Shown one piece after another: positions 17,133 through 26,946 of a stretch of DNA of 49,378 bases. Within the stretch, counting starts at the first letter, position 1. The number at the start of each line of letters is the position of its first letter. A program made the position numbers and the translations under genes. Source of the stretch: Methylococcaceae bacterium TMED69 (GTDB lineage Bacteria; Pseudomonadota; Gammaproteobacteria; Ga0077536); assembly GCA_002170535.1 (NCBI GenBank), contig NHDW01000004.1:337500-386877 (forward strand), given 5' to 3'. The notes below the pieces were generated by a model. That model was not told where the DNA came from, ran no database searches, and saw only the letters and a program-made list of their open reading frames with translations.

Positions 17133-18584
17133 TTAGGTTCTCCAAAACGCTGGTGAGAGCACAACCAAAAGGGTAAAAATTTCCAATCTCCCTAATAGCA
17201 TTGCCAAGCATAGAATCATTTTCGATAGATCATTTAACATAGAATAATCATTACTGACCATTCCTAGGCCGGGACCTAAATTGTTTATACATGCCACTAC
17301 CGCTGAAAAAGCAGTTTTGGTGTCTAATCCTTGAAGGATTAAGGTGAGAAAAATTAGAATAAAAATTACTACATAGGCGCCTAAAAAGCCCCATACCCCC
17401 TCAATTATTCGCGAATTTATTGGTCTCCTACCTAGCCTCATAGGTATGAGTGCATTGGGATGTATAAGTTGTTTAATTTCGTGAGTACTTTTTTTAATCA
17501 TAAAAATAAACCTAACAACTTTTATCCCTCCGGCGGTTGAGCCGGCGCAACCGCCTACGCAAGCGGCAATAAGCAATATGAAGATAATAAAAGATGGCCA
17601 TATCTGAAACTGAGAATTAGTAAAGCCGGTTGTAGTGCAGAAAGAGATGGTCTGAAAAACACTATATCTTAATGCTAGTATAAAATCCCCCTGATAGGTT
17701 TTCATATATATACCAGCTGTGATGATTGAAGTTACAATTAATAAAATAACCAAGTACCCTTTAAATTCTGCATCTTTCATGTAACTCGAAAAATTTTTGT
17801 TTTTCCACGCTAAAAAATGTAAGGAAAAATTTATAGCGGCTAAGAACATAAAAACACTCACTGTAAAGTCAATTGCGACGCTATCGAAATGCCCAATACT
17901 GGCATTATGCGTGGAAAAACCGCCGATGGCGATAGTAGAAAAACTATGATTAATTGCATCAAATAATGACATGCCTGCAAGGTAGTATGACATAGCGCAA
18001 AGACAGGTAAGGGCTACGTAAATTGCCCACAAAGCTTTTGCTGTCTCTTTAATACGAGGCGTTAACTTTGAGTCTTTATTAGGTCCAGGCGTTTCGGCTT
18101 TGTATAATTGCATCCCACCAACTCCTAAGATAGGTAAAATAGCAACCGCTAGTACAATTATGCCCATGCCTCCAAGCCATTGAAGTAATTGTCTGTAAAA
18201 TAAAATTGACAGAGGCAGAATTTCAAGGTTTGATATAACCGTCGCTCCTGTCGTCGTAAGGCCCGAAAATGATTCAAAAATGGCTTCAAAAAAAGTGAGT
18301 TCAATCGAGTTAGTTATTATGAATGGGACGGAGCCCCCTATACTTAAGACTACCCAAAACAAGACAACGACTACGAAGCCATCACGAATTTTTAATTCAT
18401 CCTCAGATTTTCGATTTGGCGCCCAGAGCGAAAAACCAATTAAAAGGTTTATAAAGGCGGCTATCATAAATGAATGATAAGTTCCGTCATCGTATATGAG
18501 TGAAATGATGATTGGCGTAAGTAAAATAAGGCCGAATCCAAACAGTAAAACACCAAGAATTTTTTGTATTACTTTTTGTCTCAT
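17133..18584 (-). CDS. trkH: Trk potassium uptake transmembrane protein TrkH
   Basis: A 483-residue inner-membrane K+ transporter subunit with about ten or more membrane segments and four pore-loop repeats. Selectivity-filter-like regions include SGLTTTGATV, FSTIAIGGFSTH, SFCTTTGFTNS and CINNLGPGLGMV. It works with the cytosolic gating protein TrkA, encoded directly upstream and ending at the base before this ATG. Trk imports K+ with the proton-motive force, important for osmotic adaptation. Confidence 0.95.
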   Translation of the reverse strand: MRQKVIQKILGVLLFGFGLILLTPIIISLIYDDGTYHSFMIAAFINLLIGFSLWAPNRKSEDELKIRDGFVVVVLFWVVLSIGGSVPFIITNSIELTFFEAIFESFSGLTTTGATVISNLEILPLSILFYRQLLQWLGGMGIIVLAVAILPILGVGGMQLYKAETPGPNKDSKLTPRIKETAKALWAIYVALTCLCAMSYYLAGMSLFDAINHSFSTIAIGGFSTHNASIGHFDSVAIDFTVSVFMFLAAINFSLHFLAWKNKNFSSYMKDAEFKGYLVILLIVTSIITAGIYMKTYQGDFILALRYSVFQTISFCTTTGFTNSQFQIWPSFIIFILLIAACVGGCAGSTAGGIKVVRFIFMIKKSTHEIKQLIHPNALIPMRLGRRPINSRIIEGVWGFLGAYVVIFILIFLTLILQGLDTKTAFSAVVACINNLGPGLGMVSNDYSMLNDLSKMILCLAMLLGRLEIFTLLVVLSPAFWRT

Positions 18585-19964
18585 TCAGATTCCGAAAATT
18601 TTAGTATTTACTTGGAATAATTTTTCAACATGTTTCACATATCTTTTATTGGTGACTACTAAAATTACATGATCCTCTGGTTTGATTATGGTGTCATGAT
18701 GGACCATGATAACATCTGAATTTCTAACGATTGCTCCAATTGCCGTGCCGGGCGGAAGTTTGATTTCGTCAATTTTTTTTCCAACAACATCGCTGGAGTT
18801 TGAGTCGCCATGCGCTATAGCTTCGATTGCTTCAGCTGCCCCCCTTCTAAGTGAGTGAACTTTCACTATATCGGCTTCCCTTATATGAGCTAGCACGCTA
18901 CCTATAGTCGTTTGTTGGGGGGAGATTGCTATGTCTATTAAATCATGTTGCACCAAATCAACATAAGCCGCTCTATTTATTAGTGCCATTGCTGTTTTTG
19001 CTCCTAAACGCTTTGCAAGCATGGATGAGATAATATTTGCTTCGTCTGCATTTGTAAGTGCGCAAAATACATCTGTATCATCAATATTTTCTTGATGAAG
19101 TAAATCTTCATCCGTCGCATCTCCGTGAAGAACATAACAATTTTCGAGTTCTTCTGAAATTTTGCGAGCTCTTTGCTCATTACTTTCAATTACTTTCACC
19201 AAATAATTTTTATTAAGAGCTGCGGCAAGGCGCGTACCTATGTTTCCTCCGCCTGCGATAATGACTCGACGATTCGGCCTATCAATTTTATGAAATTCAC
19301 TCATTACGGCATTAATATGATGGGGTGCAGCTATGAATAAAATTTCATCACCTGATTCAATTACTGTATCACCGTTGGGTATTATAGATTCTTGGCGTCT
19401 AAAAATAGTGGTGATTCTTGTATCGATTCCTGGTATTTGCTCTGGAATTTCCCTTAGCTTATGACCAACAAGTGGCCCCCCGTAAAAAGCTTTAGCTGTT
19501 ACGAGTCTTACTTTCCCTCCCGCAAAATCTAACACTTGCATCGCCCCTGGGAACTCAATTATCTTTTTTGTATAGTCCGTAACCTCATCTTCTGGATTAA
19601 TTAATACATCTATGGGTATTGACTTTGAATGGAATAATTCTTTGTGTTTTTGATAACTGCTATTACGTATCCGTGCAATTTTTGTAGGTATATTGAAAAT
19701 AGTATAGGCTACTTGACAAGCAACCATGTTTACTTCGTCACTTTGAGTGACTGCGATTATCATGTCTGCTTCAGAAGCACCAGCCTCTTCAAGAGTATTT
19801 GGGGATGAACCTATACCGTTTACTGTTCTAAGGTCAAATCTATCTTGCAGGTTGTTCAGTATAGATTGGTTGGAATCTACTACTGTTATGTCATTGGATT
19901 CGTTGCATAGATTTGCTGCAACGGATGTCCCAACTTGTCCCGCTCCTAATACTATTATTTTCAT
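18585..19964 (-). CDS. trkA: Trk system potassium transporter peripheral subunit TrkA
   Basis: A 459-residue cytosolic gating subunit with two RCK units. The first Rossmann fold begins MKIIVLGAGQVGTSVA and the second near residue 233 (VIIAGGGNIGTRLA); each is followed by an RCK-C (TrkA-C) domain. NAD(H) and ATP binding controls TrkH opening. The ATG overlaps the ntrX stop by four bases (ATGA) and the stop abuts the trkH ATG, so it is translationally coupled on both sides to a two-component system and its channel. Confidence 0.95.
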   Translation of the reverse strand: MKIIVLGAGQVGTSVAANLCNESNDITVVDSNQSILNNLQDRFDLRTVNGIGSSPNTLEEAGASEADMIIAVTQSDEVNMVACQVAYTIFNIPTKIARIRNSSYQKHKELFHSKSIPIDVLINPEDEVTDYTKKIIEFPGAMQVLDFAGGKVRLVTAKAFYGGPLVGHKLREIPEQIPGIDTRITTIFRRQESIIPNGDTVIESGDEILFIAAPHHINAVMSEFHKIDRPNRRVIIAGGGNIGTRLAAALNKNYLVKVIESNEQRARKISEELENCYVLHGDATDEDLLHQENIDDTDVFCALTNADEANIISSMLAKRLGAKTAMALINRAAYVDLVQHDLIDIAISPQQTTIGSVLAHIREADIVKVHSLRRGAAEAIEAIAHGDSNSSDVVGKKIDEIKLPPGTAIGAIVRNSDVIMVHHDTIIKPEDHVILVVTNKRYVKHVEKLFQVNTKIFGI

Positions 19965-21334
19965 AAATTTTCCGGTTTTTTTTGAGTTTTCGTGCTGACA
20001 TTAAGATTGCGAAGTTTTCGATATAGGTGAGTTCTTTCGACACCTATAAATTCTGACACCTTTGATACATTATTTTCAAAAATTTTAAGTTGCTTTTCTA
20101 GGTAAATTTTTTCAAATTCCAATCTAGCTTTTTTTAATGGTAGTGTAAACAAAGAGCTATCTAGACTAGAAGCAATTTCAGACTGTTTTGACAGAATGGG
20201 GTTTAGCTCATCGTCCTCAATAGTTGGAGAAACTCCGGTTATGAACAACCGATGGATTAAATTCTTTAATTCTCGTATGTTTCCAGGCCATTCGTGTTGT
20301 TTTAGCCTGTCCATAGCACCTTCCGAGAAATGTCGAGGCTTAAGGTTTTCGATTTCGCAAAGTTGATTGCTAAAGAAACTTATGAATGATTGTATTTCTT
20401 CAATCCTTGCTCTAAGTGGCGGTAGTAGTATAGGAGCTACATTAAGTAAATAATACAGATCATCCCTAAATTTACCACTTTCCAGTAATGGCTCAAGAGG
20501 ATTTCTAGAGCTAGCAATAATTCTGGTATTAAAAACAAGTGGTTTAGAGCCCCCGCATCTAAAAAAAACACCGTCTTCTATGGCTTTGACTAATCTAGCC
20601 TGTCCCCCTGGATTAAGGCTAGCGAGTTCTTTAAGGAATAAGACTCCTCCTTTGGCTACCTCTAACAGACCGTATCTTATTATATGATTTTCTTCATTTC
20701 CGAATAATTCGCGATCTTGTTCTTCTGAATTCAAAGCAGCGAGGTTTGATGATATAAAGGATTCTGATTTTTTTTTGCTTAAACCATGTATATATCTTGC
20801 TAGCGTTTCTTTTCCAGTGCCACCTTCACCTATAATTAAAATATGGGTATTTACCAAGGCTAGCTTTTCATAATCTAATGACTTGGATTTTTGAACGATT
20901 CCTTGTTTTATTCCTTTAGCTTCAATCAACTGCATTTCTTTGAGACGTTTGTTTTCGTAAATCAAACGTTCGCTCTCTAGCGCTCTCTTTATGCTTATTA
21001 ATAATTTTGGTGTCGATAGTGGTTTTTCGATAAAATCATAGGCTCCGAGTTTTATAGCTTCTACTGCAGTCTCTAATGTTCCGTGGCCCGTCATTACTAT
21101 AACTGGAGCCCCATAGTCGTTTCCTAAAGTCCATTCTTCTAATAGTTTCAAGCCATCTTGATCTGGCAACCACACGTCCAGAAGTGTTAGGTCTGCCCTT
21201 TGACTTTGGCGTTTTTGATTGGCGATCTCTGCGTTCTCAGCTAATTCGACGACAAAGCCCTCCTCTTCTAATATGTCTTTTAAAAGGTTTCTGATTTCCG
21301 GCTCATCATCAACTACTAGAATTTGCTTCTTCAT
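19961..21334 (-). CDS. ntrX: NtrX-like response regulator with degenerate sigma-54 AAA+ domain
   Basis: A 457-residue receiver-AAA+-Fis protein. The receiver is intact (phospho-acceptor Asp53 in LLDVWLP, Lys104 in EKPLS). The AAA+ part keeps Walker A (GEGGTGKE, 169-176), arginine-finger region FRDDLYYLLN and WPGNIREL, but between ELFG (209-212) and YGLLE (221-225) the GAFTGA loop needed to contact sigma-54 is deleted, and Walker B reads LFLKEL with Lys235 for Asp. A C-terminal Fis-type helix-turn-helix (about 421-445) remains. It therefore probably binds DNA as a phospho-switch without sigma-54 activation. Loss of GAFTGA is, to my memory, also seen in some other NtrX proteins. Confidence 0.88.
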   Translation of the reverse strand: MKKQILVVDDEPEIRNLLKDILEEEGFVVELAENAEIANQKRQSQRADLTLLDVWLPDQDGLKLLEEWTLGNDYGAPVIVMTGHGTLETAVEAIKLGAYDFIEKPLSTPKLLISIKRALESERLIYENKRLKEMQLIEAKGIKQGIVQKSKSLDYEKLALVNTHILIIGEGGTGKETLARYIHGLSKKKSESFISSNLAALNSEEQDRELFGNEENHIIRYGLLEVAKGGVLFLKELASLNPGGQARLVKAIEDGVFFRCGGSKPLVFNTRIIASSRNPLEPLLESGKFRDDLYYLLNVAPILLPPLRARIEEIQSFISFFSNQLCEIENLKPRHFSEGAMDRLKQHEWPGNIRELKNLIHRLFITGVSPTIEDDELNPILSKQSEIASSLDSSLFTLPLKKARLEFEKIYLEKQLKIFENNVSKVSEFIGVERTHLYRKLRNLNVSTKTQKKPENL

Positions 21335-23535
21335 ACTTTGGCTCGTTTGTCTATGCCTTCGGGAAGGATCACGAAAACTCGTGTCCCCTTTAATCTATCG
21401 CTCTTAAGCTTTATAGAACCATTATGGTCTTCCACTATTTTTTTTACAATCGGCAAACCAAGTCCTCTTCCATGGTCCTTAGTTGTAACGTAAGGGTCGA
21501 AGATTTTATACATCATTTCTACTGGTATGCCATAGCCGTGATCTTTAACTATAATGATATGCCTTTTAGTTTTATTTAAACGTAAACTTTTAGCGTAGAT
21601 ATTAACGGTTTTCTGGTCGCAGGCTTCGAGCGCGTTTGTGATAAGATTGTTTAACATCCTTGATAAAGAAGTATGACAACCAAAAACATACTTTTTCGTA
21701 TGGGAAGAAAAGTAACGTATGTGATTTGTATCTCGGGTTTCTGAGAAAAGTTCAATTGCATTTCCAATTATTTGGTTTAGTTCTAGTTTTTGTTTTTTCT
21801 GATCCACGGCATTTCCAGCGTAACCTGAAAATTCATCAACCATATCTTTTATTATATCTACTTGTTGTATTATGGTTTTAGCTAATTTTGAAAAATTTCT
21901 CTGCTCTGCCTCTATCAGCAAATTTCCGTATTTCATGGTCATCCTTTCTGCAGATAGCTTTATAGGAGTTAACGGATTTTTTATTTCGTGAGCTAAACGT
22001 CTTGCAACTTCTGACCAGGCTGCTTCTTTTTGAGCCTGAAGAATAACCGTTATATCTTCAATATTTACAAGGTGCGAGGCCCGAAGCTCTTCAAATGCCT
22101 TAAGTTTTATACCGCGACATAAAATTTCTTTTCTCCAGTCCTCGTTGGTTATAGGCATGGTAAATTGCCATTGTTTTTCGCCATCACTGATAAACTTATG
22201 TATTTTTTTAAAAAGCTCCTCTATTGATTTTTCACGAATATTTAATGCATTAATACGCTTATTAACAATGTGGCTTCCTTTAACTCCAAGTATAGTGAAA
22301 ATTGCTGAGTTTGCAGATAGACACTCGCCAGTTTCAGAGATTGAAATTAATCCTGATGAAAGCTGTTTCATAAGTACGTTTAAATAATCGCGTTGACTTT
22401 TAATTTTTTTGGTCGAAGCGTCAATCTGTTTAGTCATTTCGTTAAAAGATGTAATTAGCAGGCCAAGATCGTCATCGCTTTGTTGATTTATTTCTGTCTT
22501 ATAATTACCTGACGCGATTGCTTTGGTTCCTTTTGTTAGATCTGCTATTGGTCTTGTTAGAAGACGTGACAAAAATATTGCTGCCCAGATGGAACCAATT
22601 ACGCTATAGAGAAGAACCAAGGTAAGTATTATAGTAAAGCTTACTCTTAACTTTGTTCTCAAGTAAGCCAATTCGCTATATTTTGCAATACCTTCTTCGA
22701 CTGTTAGAGCTAAATAATTTATTAACGATGGTAGCCTGTAAAGAACGTGCAGTATGTTTTTGTCTTGCCCGTTCTCAAATCTTATCGCAATTCTGGCAAA
22801 TAGCTGGTCGGTATTAGTGGGCTCTAGTGCGATGAAGTCTTGATTGTTGTTTAGTTGTAATAAGAGGCTCTCAGTAGGAAGCCGTGGGATCAGGTTACCG
22901 AGTTTACTGATAGACGCAATGACCGCCCCTTTCTCATCTAATACCGCAATTTCTTCCGCATCAGATTTTTTAAGAAGAGCTTGAAGATTTTCAGTTCGTA
23001 ATAAATCTTTTCCAGAGCTTATAAAATTATTTGGATCTCTCAAGTATCGTAAATCAATTCTTTCTTGTCCTATCCTATCGGGCCGTAATTCAGACACCAT
23101 AGCACGCGTGTCTCTCAGAAGTTTTTTCATATTAAGGTCTAATGATTCTCTACTCAGAGCGGCTGAGTTTTCCAAAGAATTACTTATCTCGACTTGAAAC
23201 CAACTTTCTATACTCTTGTTAATAAAATATATAGAAAAAGCGAAGATTATTGTTAGAGGTAGAATTGATAGCACTACAAATGTTAATACTATTTTAAGAG
23301 TAATCCTCGAACCGGGAACTCTATCGCTCGCTTTTTTTACCAGTGCTCGTACTTCTTTGACAATTAGTCCGATTAAGATTACTACACAGATAAAGTTGGT
23401 TATAAATAGTGAATCGTAAAATTGGCTTATTTTCGATGATTCCATCAAAGCAGCTATTGAAAGCGCTAGAGAAAAAGCAGTTAAAAAAAATAAAACACCG
23501 ACTAACAACTTCTTGTTCAAAAAATCGAACTTCAT
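21331..23535 (-). CDS. ntrY: NtrY-like sensor histidine kinase
   Basis: A 734-residue inner-membrane kinase. Two N-terminal membrane segments and a third precede a periplasmic loop (about 110-285), then a membrane segment, HAMP (near 320-375), PAS, and HisKA/HATPase domains. The H-box is LAHEIKNPLTP with His near 516; the N-box NNLITNALEA and G-boxes DHGYGIP and GRGLGLPIVKK are complete. It is the partner of the adjacent NtrX-like regulator (ATGA overlap). I start at ATG 23535, which forms an ATGA overlap with the DUF4390 stop; the upstream ATG at 23574 would overlap by 43 bases. Confidence 0.93.
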   Translation of the reverse strand: MKFDFLNKKLLVGVLFFLTAFSLALSIAALMESSKISQFYDSLFITNFICVVILIGLIVKEVRALVKKASDRVPGSRITLKIVLTFVVLSILPLTIIFAFSIYFINKSIESWFQVEISNSLENSAALSRESLDLNMKKLLRDTRAMVSELRPDRIGQERIDLRYLRDPNNFISSGKDLLRTENLQALLKKSDAEEIAVLDEKGAVIASISKLGNLIPRLPTESLLLQLNNNQDFIALEPTNTDQLFARIAIRFENGQDKNILHVLYRLPSLINYLALTVEEGIAKYSELAYLRTKLRVSFTIILTLVLLYSVIGSIWAAIFLSRLLTRPIADLTKGTKAIASGNYKTEINQQSDDDLGLLITSFNEMTKQIDASTKKIKSQRDYLNVLMKQLSSGLISISETGECLSANSAIFTILGVKGSHIVNKRINALNIREKSIEELFKKIHKFISDGEKQWQFTMPITNEDWRKEILCRGIKLKAFEELRASHLVNIEDITVILQAQKEAAWSEVARRLAHEIKNPLTPIKLSAERMTMKYGNLLIEAEQRNFSKLAKTIIQQVDIIKDMVDEFSGYAGNAVDQKKQKLELNQIIGNAIELFSETRDTNHIRYFSSHTKKYVFGCHTSLSRMLNNLITNALEACDQKTVNIYAKSLRLNKTKRHIIIVKDHGYGIPVEMMYKIFDPYVTTKDHGRGLGLPIVKKIVEDHNGSIKLKSDRLKGTRVFVILPEGIDKRAKV

Positions 23536-24071
23536 AACCTTTTTATTACCTTCCAGCCTGTATTGTAGTTCCACTCTTTAGAGAAAAAAGTTGTTAAAAG
23601 AAGGGGGGCCGGTAATTTCTTTCTATCAAGTTTCCATCGCAACAGAATATAAAAATTATTTATTTTTTTTTCAGAGATTTCTTTAAAATCTATATTTTCA
23701 AGCTTTACCATTGAATCAAAAATAGCTTTTAGATTAGAGTGCGCAATAGATTTGTCTGACCAATCTCTTTTTAAAATGAAATTTTTTCCGATCGCGTAGC
23801 GGTTTATTGTGGAGCATTCAATTTTGGAATTTACAGGAAAAAAAAAGGGCCCTACTTTTTTAGCAAGTTTCTTAGTCGCGCAGAAAGTAAGAGGGATATT
23901 ATTTTCGATAGCTTCCATTAAACCAAGGGGAATCTTAAGTTCATCACCGCCTTTTTCGTTAATCTGATAACGAGACGTAGGCTCCTCAAAGTAATATTCA
24001 CTTGCTTCCAAAATAAAACACGCTACGAACATGTTTAGCATAACTACGAGTTTTGAGGTGAAAATATTCAT
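23532..24071 (-). CDS. DUF4390 domain protein, exported
   Basis: A 179-residue protein with an N-terminal signal peptide (hydrophobic residues 8-20, likely cleavage near 23) and a DUF4390-like remainder. No catalytic motif is seen. DUF4390 genes typically lie between rsmB and ntrY, as here, so the family call rests on position plus features such as LMEAIENNIPLTF and FSKEW near the end. A periplasmic role linked to the NtrY sensor is possible but unproven. Confidence 0.82.
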   Translation of the reverse strand: MNIFTSKLVVMLNMFVACFILEASEYYFEEPTSRYQINEKGGDELKIPLGLMEAIENNIPLTFCATKKLAKKVGPFFFPVNSKIECSTINRYAIGKNFILKRDWSDKSIAHSNLKAIFDSMVKLENIDFKEISEKKINNFYILLRWKLDRKKLPAPLLLTTFFSKEWNYNTGWKVIKRL

Positions 24072-24082
24072 TTTTGATTGTA

Positions 24083-25372
24083 TTACGTTTTTCTTAGTTT
24101 ACTGTAAAAAAAACCGTCAGAATTATTGATTCCCGGAAGAATTTGACGGCCAAATTTAGTCTCAAAACCCCACTCATTATCAAAATTAATTACCTTAGCA
24201 TTTTTTTGCGTATCTAAAAATTTAAATATCATTTGATCATTTTCCTTTTTAAATATGCTACACGTGATGTATAACAATTCTCCTCCAATGGATAAGAACC
24301 GCCAAATGTTTGAGAGTAATTTAAATTGTAGTTTTAGTGTGATTGCCAGGTTATCACGATTTTTTTTTATTTTTATATCTGGATGTCTTCTAATAACTCC
24401 ACTGGATGAGCAAGGCGCATCAAGAACAATTAAATCAAAGCTTTGATCGAAAAAAATAGCATCATCGGTCGCATCAATTTGATAAAGCTTGCAGGAAAAT
24501 TTTAATCGGTGCAAATTGGCCTTTAGTAAGTTAAGCCGGTTTTTATTAATATCCAAGGCTGATAAGCATGCTGAATTAGGAAGAGAGTCAATTAAGGCAC
24601 ACGTCTTTCCTCCAGGCGCTGCGCATACGTCTAATATATTTTTCCTCTTCCTCGATGATACCAGTTCGCTCGCGAATTGAGCTGCTTCGTCTTGCACAAT
24701 AAATCCACCTTCGTTATAAAGGGGCAGCTCTTCTGCACGTAATTTATCTTTGATTATTAGTCCCTTTGGAGATGAGATGCACTGTTCAAATTTGACGTTT
24801 TCCTTTTTTAAAATTTTTTTATATTGGTTATGATCTATATTTTTTTTTATTGTTCTAATCGTGAACGGTGGCGCTTTATTGTTTTGAGCAAGAATTTCTC
24901 TCCAAGCATTTGGCCAATCAGTCTTTATCATTTTTATCATCCACTCAGGATGTTCATATTTTGCTTCATCTGTAAGCTTATTTTCTTCTAATGGTGCTTC
25001 TCTAAGAATTTTCCTTCCTATCGCATTAATGACTCCAGTGGCCCATGGTTTATTCATTGCTCTCGCAATCTCAACATTTTCTGAAATGGTGGCATATTGT
25101 GGGGTATTCGTGTGAAGGAGTTGGTAGGTCATAGATAATAAAATACACTCTACGTCTTTATCTTTAGACCTCATTCTTTTTTTTAAATATAGATTTACTC
25201 TATGGTCAAGGCTGTAGTAATGCCTTAATACGCCATAAATGAGTGAAATGAGTTTGGATTGATCCTGTTTGATAAATCCTTTTCCCCTAATTTTTTTTGT
25301 GGCTAGCGCAATGCTCATATCTTCGTAGATTATTTTTTTCAGAAGAACAACGCAATATAATCTAAGATTCAT
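24083..25372 (-). CDS. rsmB: 16S rRNA (cytosine(967)-C(5))-methyltransferase RsmB
   Basis: A 429-residue two-domain enzyme. The N-terminal NusB-like RNA-binding domain (about 1-135) is followed by the SAM domain with DVCAAPGGKTC (near 245). The two catalytic cysteines are Cys321 in DAPCSSSG and Cys371 in YITCSIF. It methylates C967 of 16S rRNA. The start overlaps the fmt stop by four bases, the usual fmt-rsmB coupling. Confidence 0.95.
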   Translation of the reverse strand: MNLRLYCVVLLKKIIYEDMSIALATKKIRGKGFIKQDQSKLISLIYGVLRHYYSLDHRVNLYLKKRMRSKDKDVECILLSMTYQLLHTNTPQYATISENVEIARAMNKPWATGVINAIGRKILREAPLEENKLTDEAKYEHPEWMIKMIKTDWPNAWREILAQNNKAPPFTIRTIKKNIDHNQYKKILKKENVKFEQCISSPKGLIIKDKLRAEELPLYNEGGFIVQDEAAQFASELVSSRKRKNILDVCAAPGGKTCALIDSLPNSACLSALDINKNRLNLLKANLHRLKFSCKLYQIDATDDAIFFDQSFDLIVLDAPCSSSGVIRRHPDIKIKKNRDNLAITLKLQFKLLSNIWRFLSIGGELLYITCSIFKKENDQMIFKFLDTQKNAKVINFDNEWGFETKFGRQILPGINNSDGFFYSKLRKT

Positions 25373-26319
25373 ATTTTACTATTGTTCTTATTCGCAAAAC
25401 CATTTAAGAAATCTTTGACTTCCATTACTTTGCCTCCTGGTCTCTGAATCTTTGATATGCTAATTGGCTCTGTTGCAGTTCCTACAATAATTTGTTTATT
25501 ATTTTTATCAATCAACCAAGATCCTGATGATAGTGGGGCCATATTTCTTTCAATTTTTACTTCATGTAGTTTGATTCTTTGATTATTAAGTTGAGTGGTG
25601 GCGCCGGGGGTTGGGTTAAATGCTCTTATCTTTCTTTCTATTGTCACAGCATCAATATTCCAATTAATTTCTCTATCTTCTTTGGTAATTTTGGCAGCAT
25701 AGGTTGCGAGATTATCATCTTGCGACTTGGTTTCAAAAACTCCTTTTCTAATATCAGACATTGTTTCATTTAATTTGTTGGAACCCAAAAGAGCCAATTT
25801 GCCACTAAGGGAACCATATGTTTCATTTTCTTCGAGCCTAATTGAGTCAGAGCAAAATACAGGGCCTGAATCTAGTTTTTCTGTAACCTTCATTATTGAA
25901 ACCCCAGCGTATCGATCTCCTTTCATGATGGCATGCTGGATGGGCGAAGCCCCCCGCCAATTTGGTAACAAGGACGCATGGACGTTAATAGCAAAATGGA
26001 CTTTATTTATAATTGATGGTGGTATCATTAAGCCATAGGATACTACAATCAGAAACTCAATATCTTCGCGTAAGATTTCTGTTAATTCCTCACATCTATT
26101 CAAATTAGTCGGTTCTAATACCCTTATTTTATGACTTATGGCCGCTTTTTTTATTGGACTCAATTTGAGTTTTCTTCCTCGACCAGCTTGTCGATCCGGT
26201 TGAGTCAGAGCAGCTATTACATTGATATCGGGTCGATTAATAAGTTTTTCTAACGTCGGAATTGCAAAGTCAGACGTGCCAGCAAATAGTATTTTCGATT
26301 TTGTTGAAACTTTCGGCAA
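25369..26319 (-). CDS. fmt: Methionyl-tRNA formyltransferase
   Basis: A 316-residue enzyme that formylates initiator Met-tRNA using 10-formyl-THF. The N-terminal LFAGTSDFAIPTLEKL, the signature HASLLPNWRGASPIQ and the C-terminal OB-fold-like domain (from about 205, INWN...FNPTPGATT) are present. The start is TTG at 26319; no in-frame ATG precedes the conserved LFAG segment, so a TTG initiation seems real. It follows def by 19 bases, the classical def-fmt pair. Confidence 0.95.
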   Translation of the reverse strand: MPKVSTKSKILFAGTSDFAIPTLEKLINRPDINVIAALTQPDRQAGRGRKLKLSPIKKAAISHKIRVLEPTNLNRCEELTEILREDIEFLIVVSYGLMIPPSIINKVHFAINVHASLLPNWRGASPIQHAIMKGDRYAGVSIMKVTEKLDSGPVFCSDSIRLEENETYGSLSGKLALLGSNKLNETMSDIRKGVFETKSQDDNLATYAAKITKEDREINWNIDAVTIERKIRAFNPTPGATTQLNNQRIKLHEVKIERNMAPLSSGSWLIDKNNKQIIVGTATEPISISKIQRPGGKVMEVKDFLNGFANKNNSKI

Positions 26320-26338
26320 CTTAGAAACGCTGAATAAT

Positions 26339-26836
26339 CTATGATGCTAAAGTAGCATCCTTGTTAATTTTTTTCTTGAGTCGGCTTCTTTTTAAGGAAG
26401 AAAGATAGTCTACGAAAAGTTTGCCGTCTAGATGATCAATCTCGTGTTGTATACATACCGCGAGCAATCCAGTTGCTTCTATTAATTTTGGCTTGCCTTG
26501 GCGATTATAAGATTTTAGAGAGATCTTTTCTGCACGCGGTACATAATCAATGAGATATGGCACAGATAGACACCCCTCTTTGGACTCCATAGTTCCTGAG
26601 GTTTGAGTTATTTCAGGATTAATTAGATAAAGTTTTTCCACATCTTTTATATCAATGACTATCACTCTTAGATGGACATCTATTTGTGTTGCCGCTAATC
26701 CTATGCCGTCAGAATGATACATGGTCTCAAACATATCATTAATAAGGATATCGAGATAATCGTCAAATTTTTGAACGGGTTTAGCTACTTTCCTTAGTCT
26801 CTTGTCAGGAAACTTTAGTATTTCTCTTACGCTCAT
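26339..26836 (-). CDS. def: Peptide deformylase
   Basis: A 165-residue metalloenzyme removing the formyl group from new proteins. All three family motifs are present: GIGLAATQ, EGCLSVP (Cys metal ligand) and QHEIDHLDG (two His ligands and catalytic Glu). It is the first gene of the long minus-strand operon through trkH/trmL and is divergent from topA across a 221-base spacer. Confidence 0.97.
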   Translation of the reverse strand: MSVREILKFPDKRLRKVAKPVQKFDDYLDILINDMFETMYHSDGIGLAATQIDVHLRVIVIDIKDVEKLYLINPEITQTSGTMESKEGCLSVPYLIDYVPRAEKISLKSYNRQGKPKLIEATGLLAVCIQHEIDHLDGKLFVDYLSSLKRSRLKKKINKDATLAS

Positions 26837-26946
26837 TTGTACTCCGCTAGTAATTCTGGCTTAATTTTACATTTTTACTTACTTCTGCTCAAATTTTCAG
26901 GCTATCTTTAACAAGCCTATATCTTATCAAAATACGACGAACTCCA

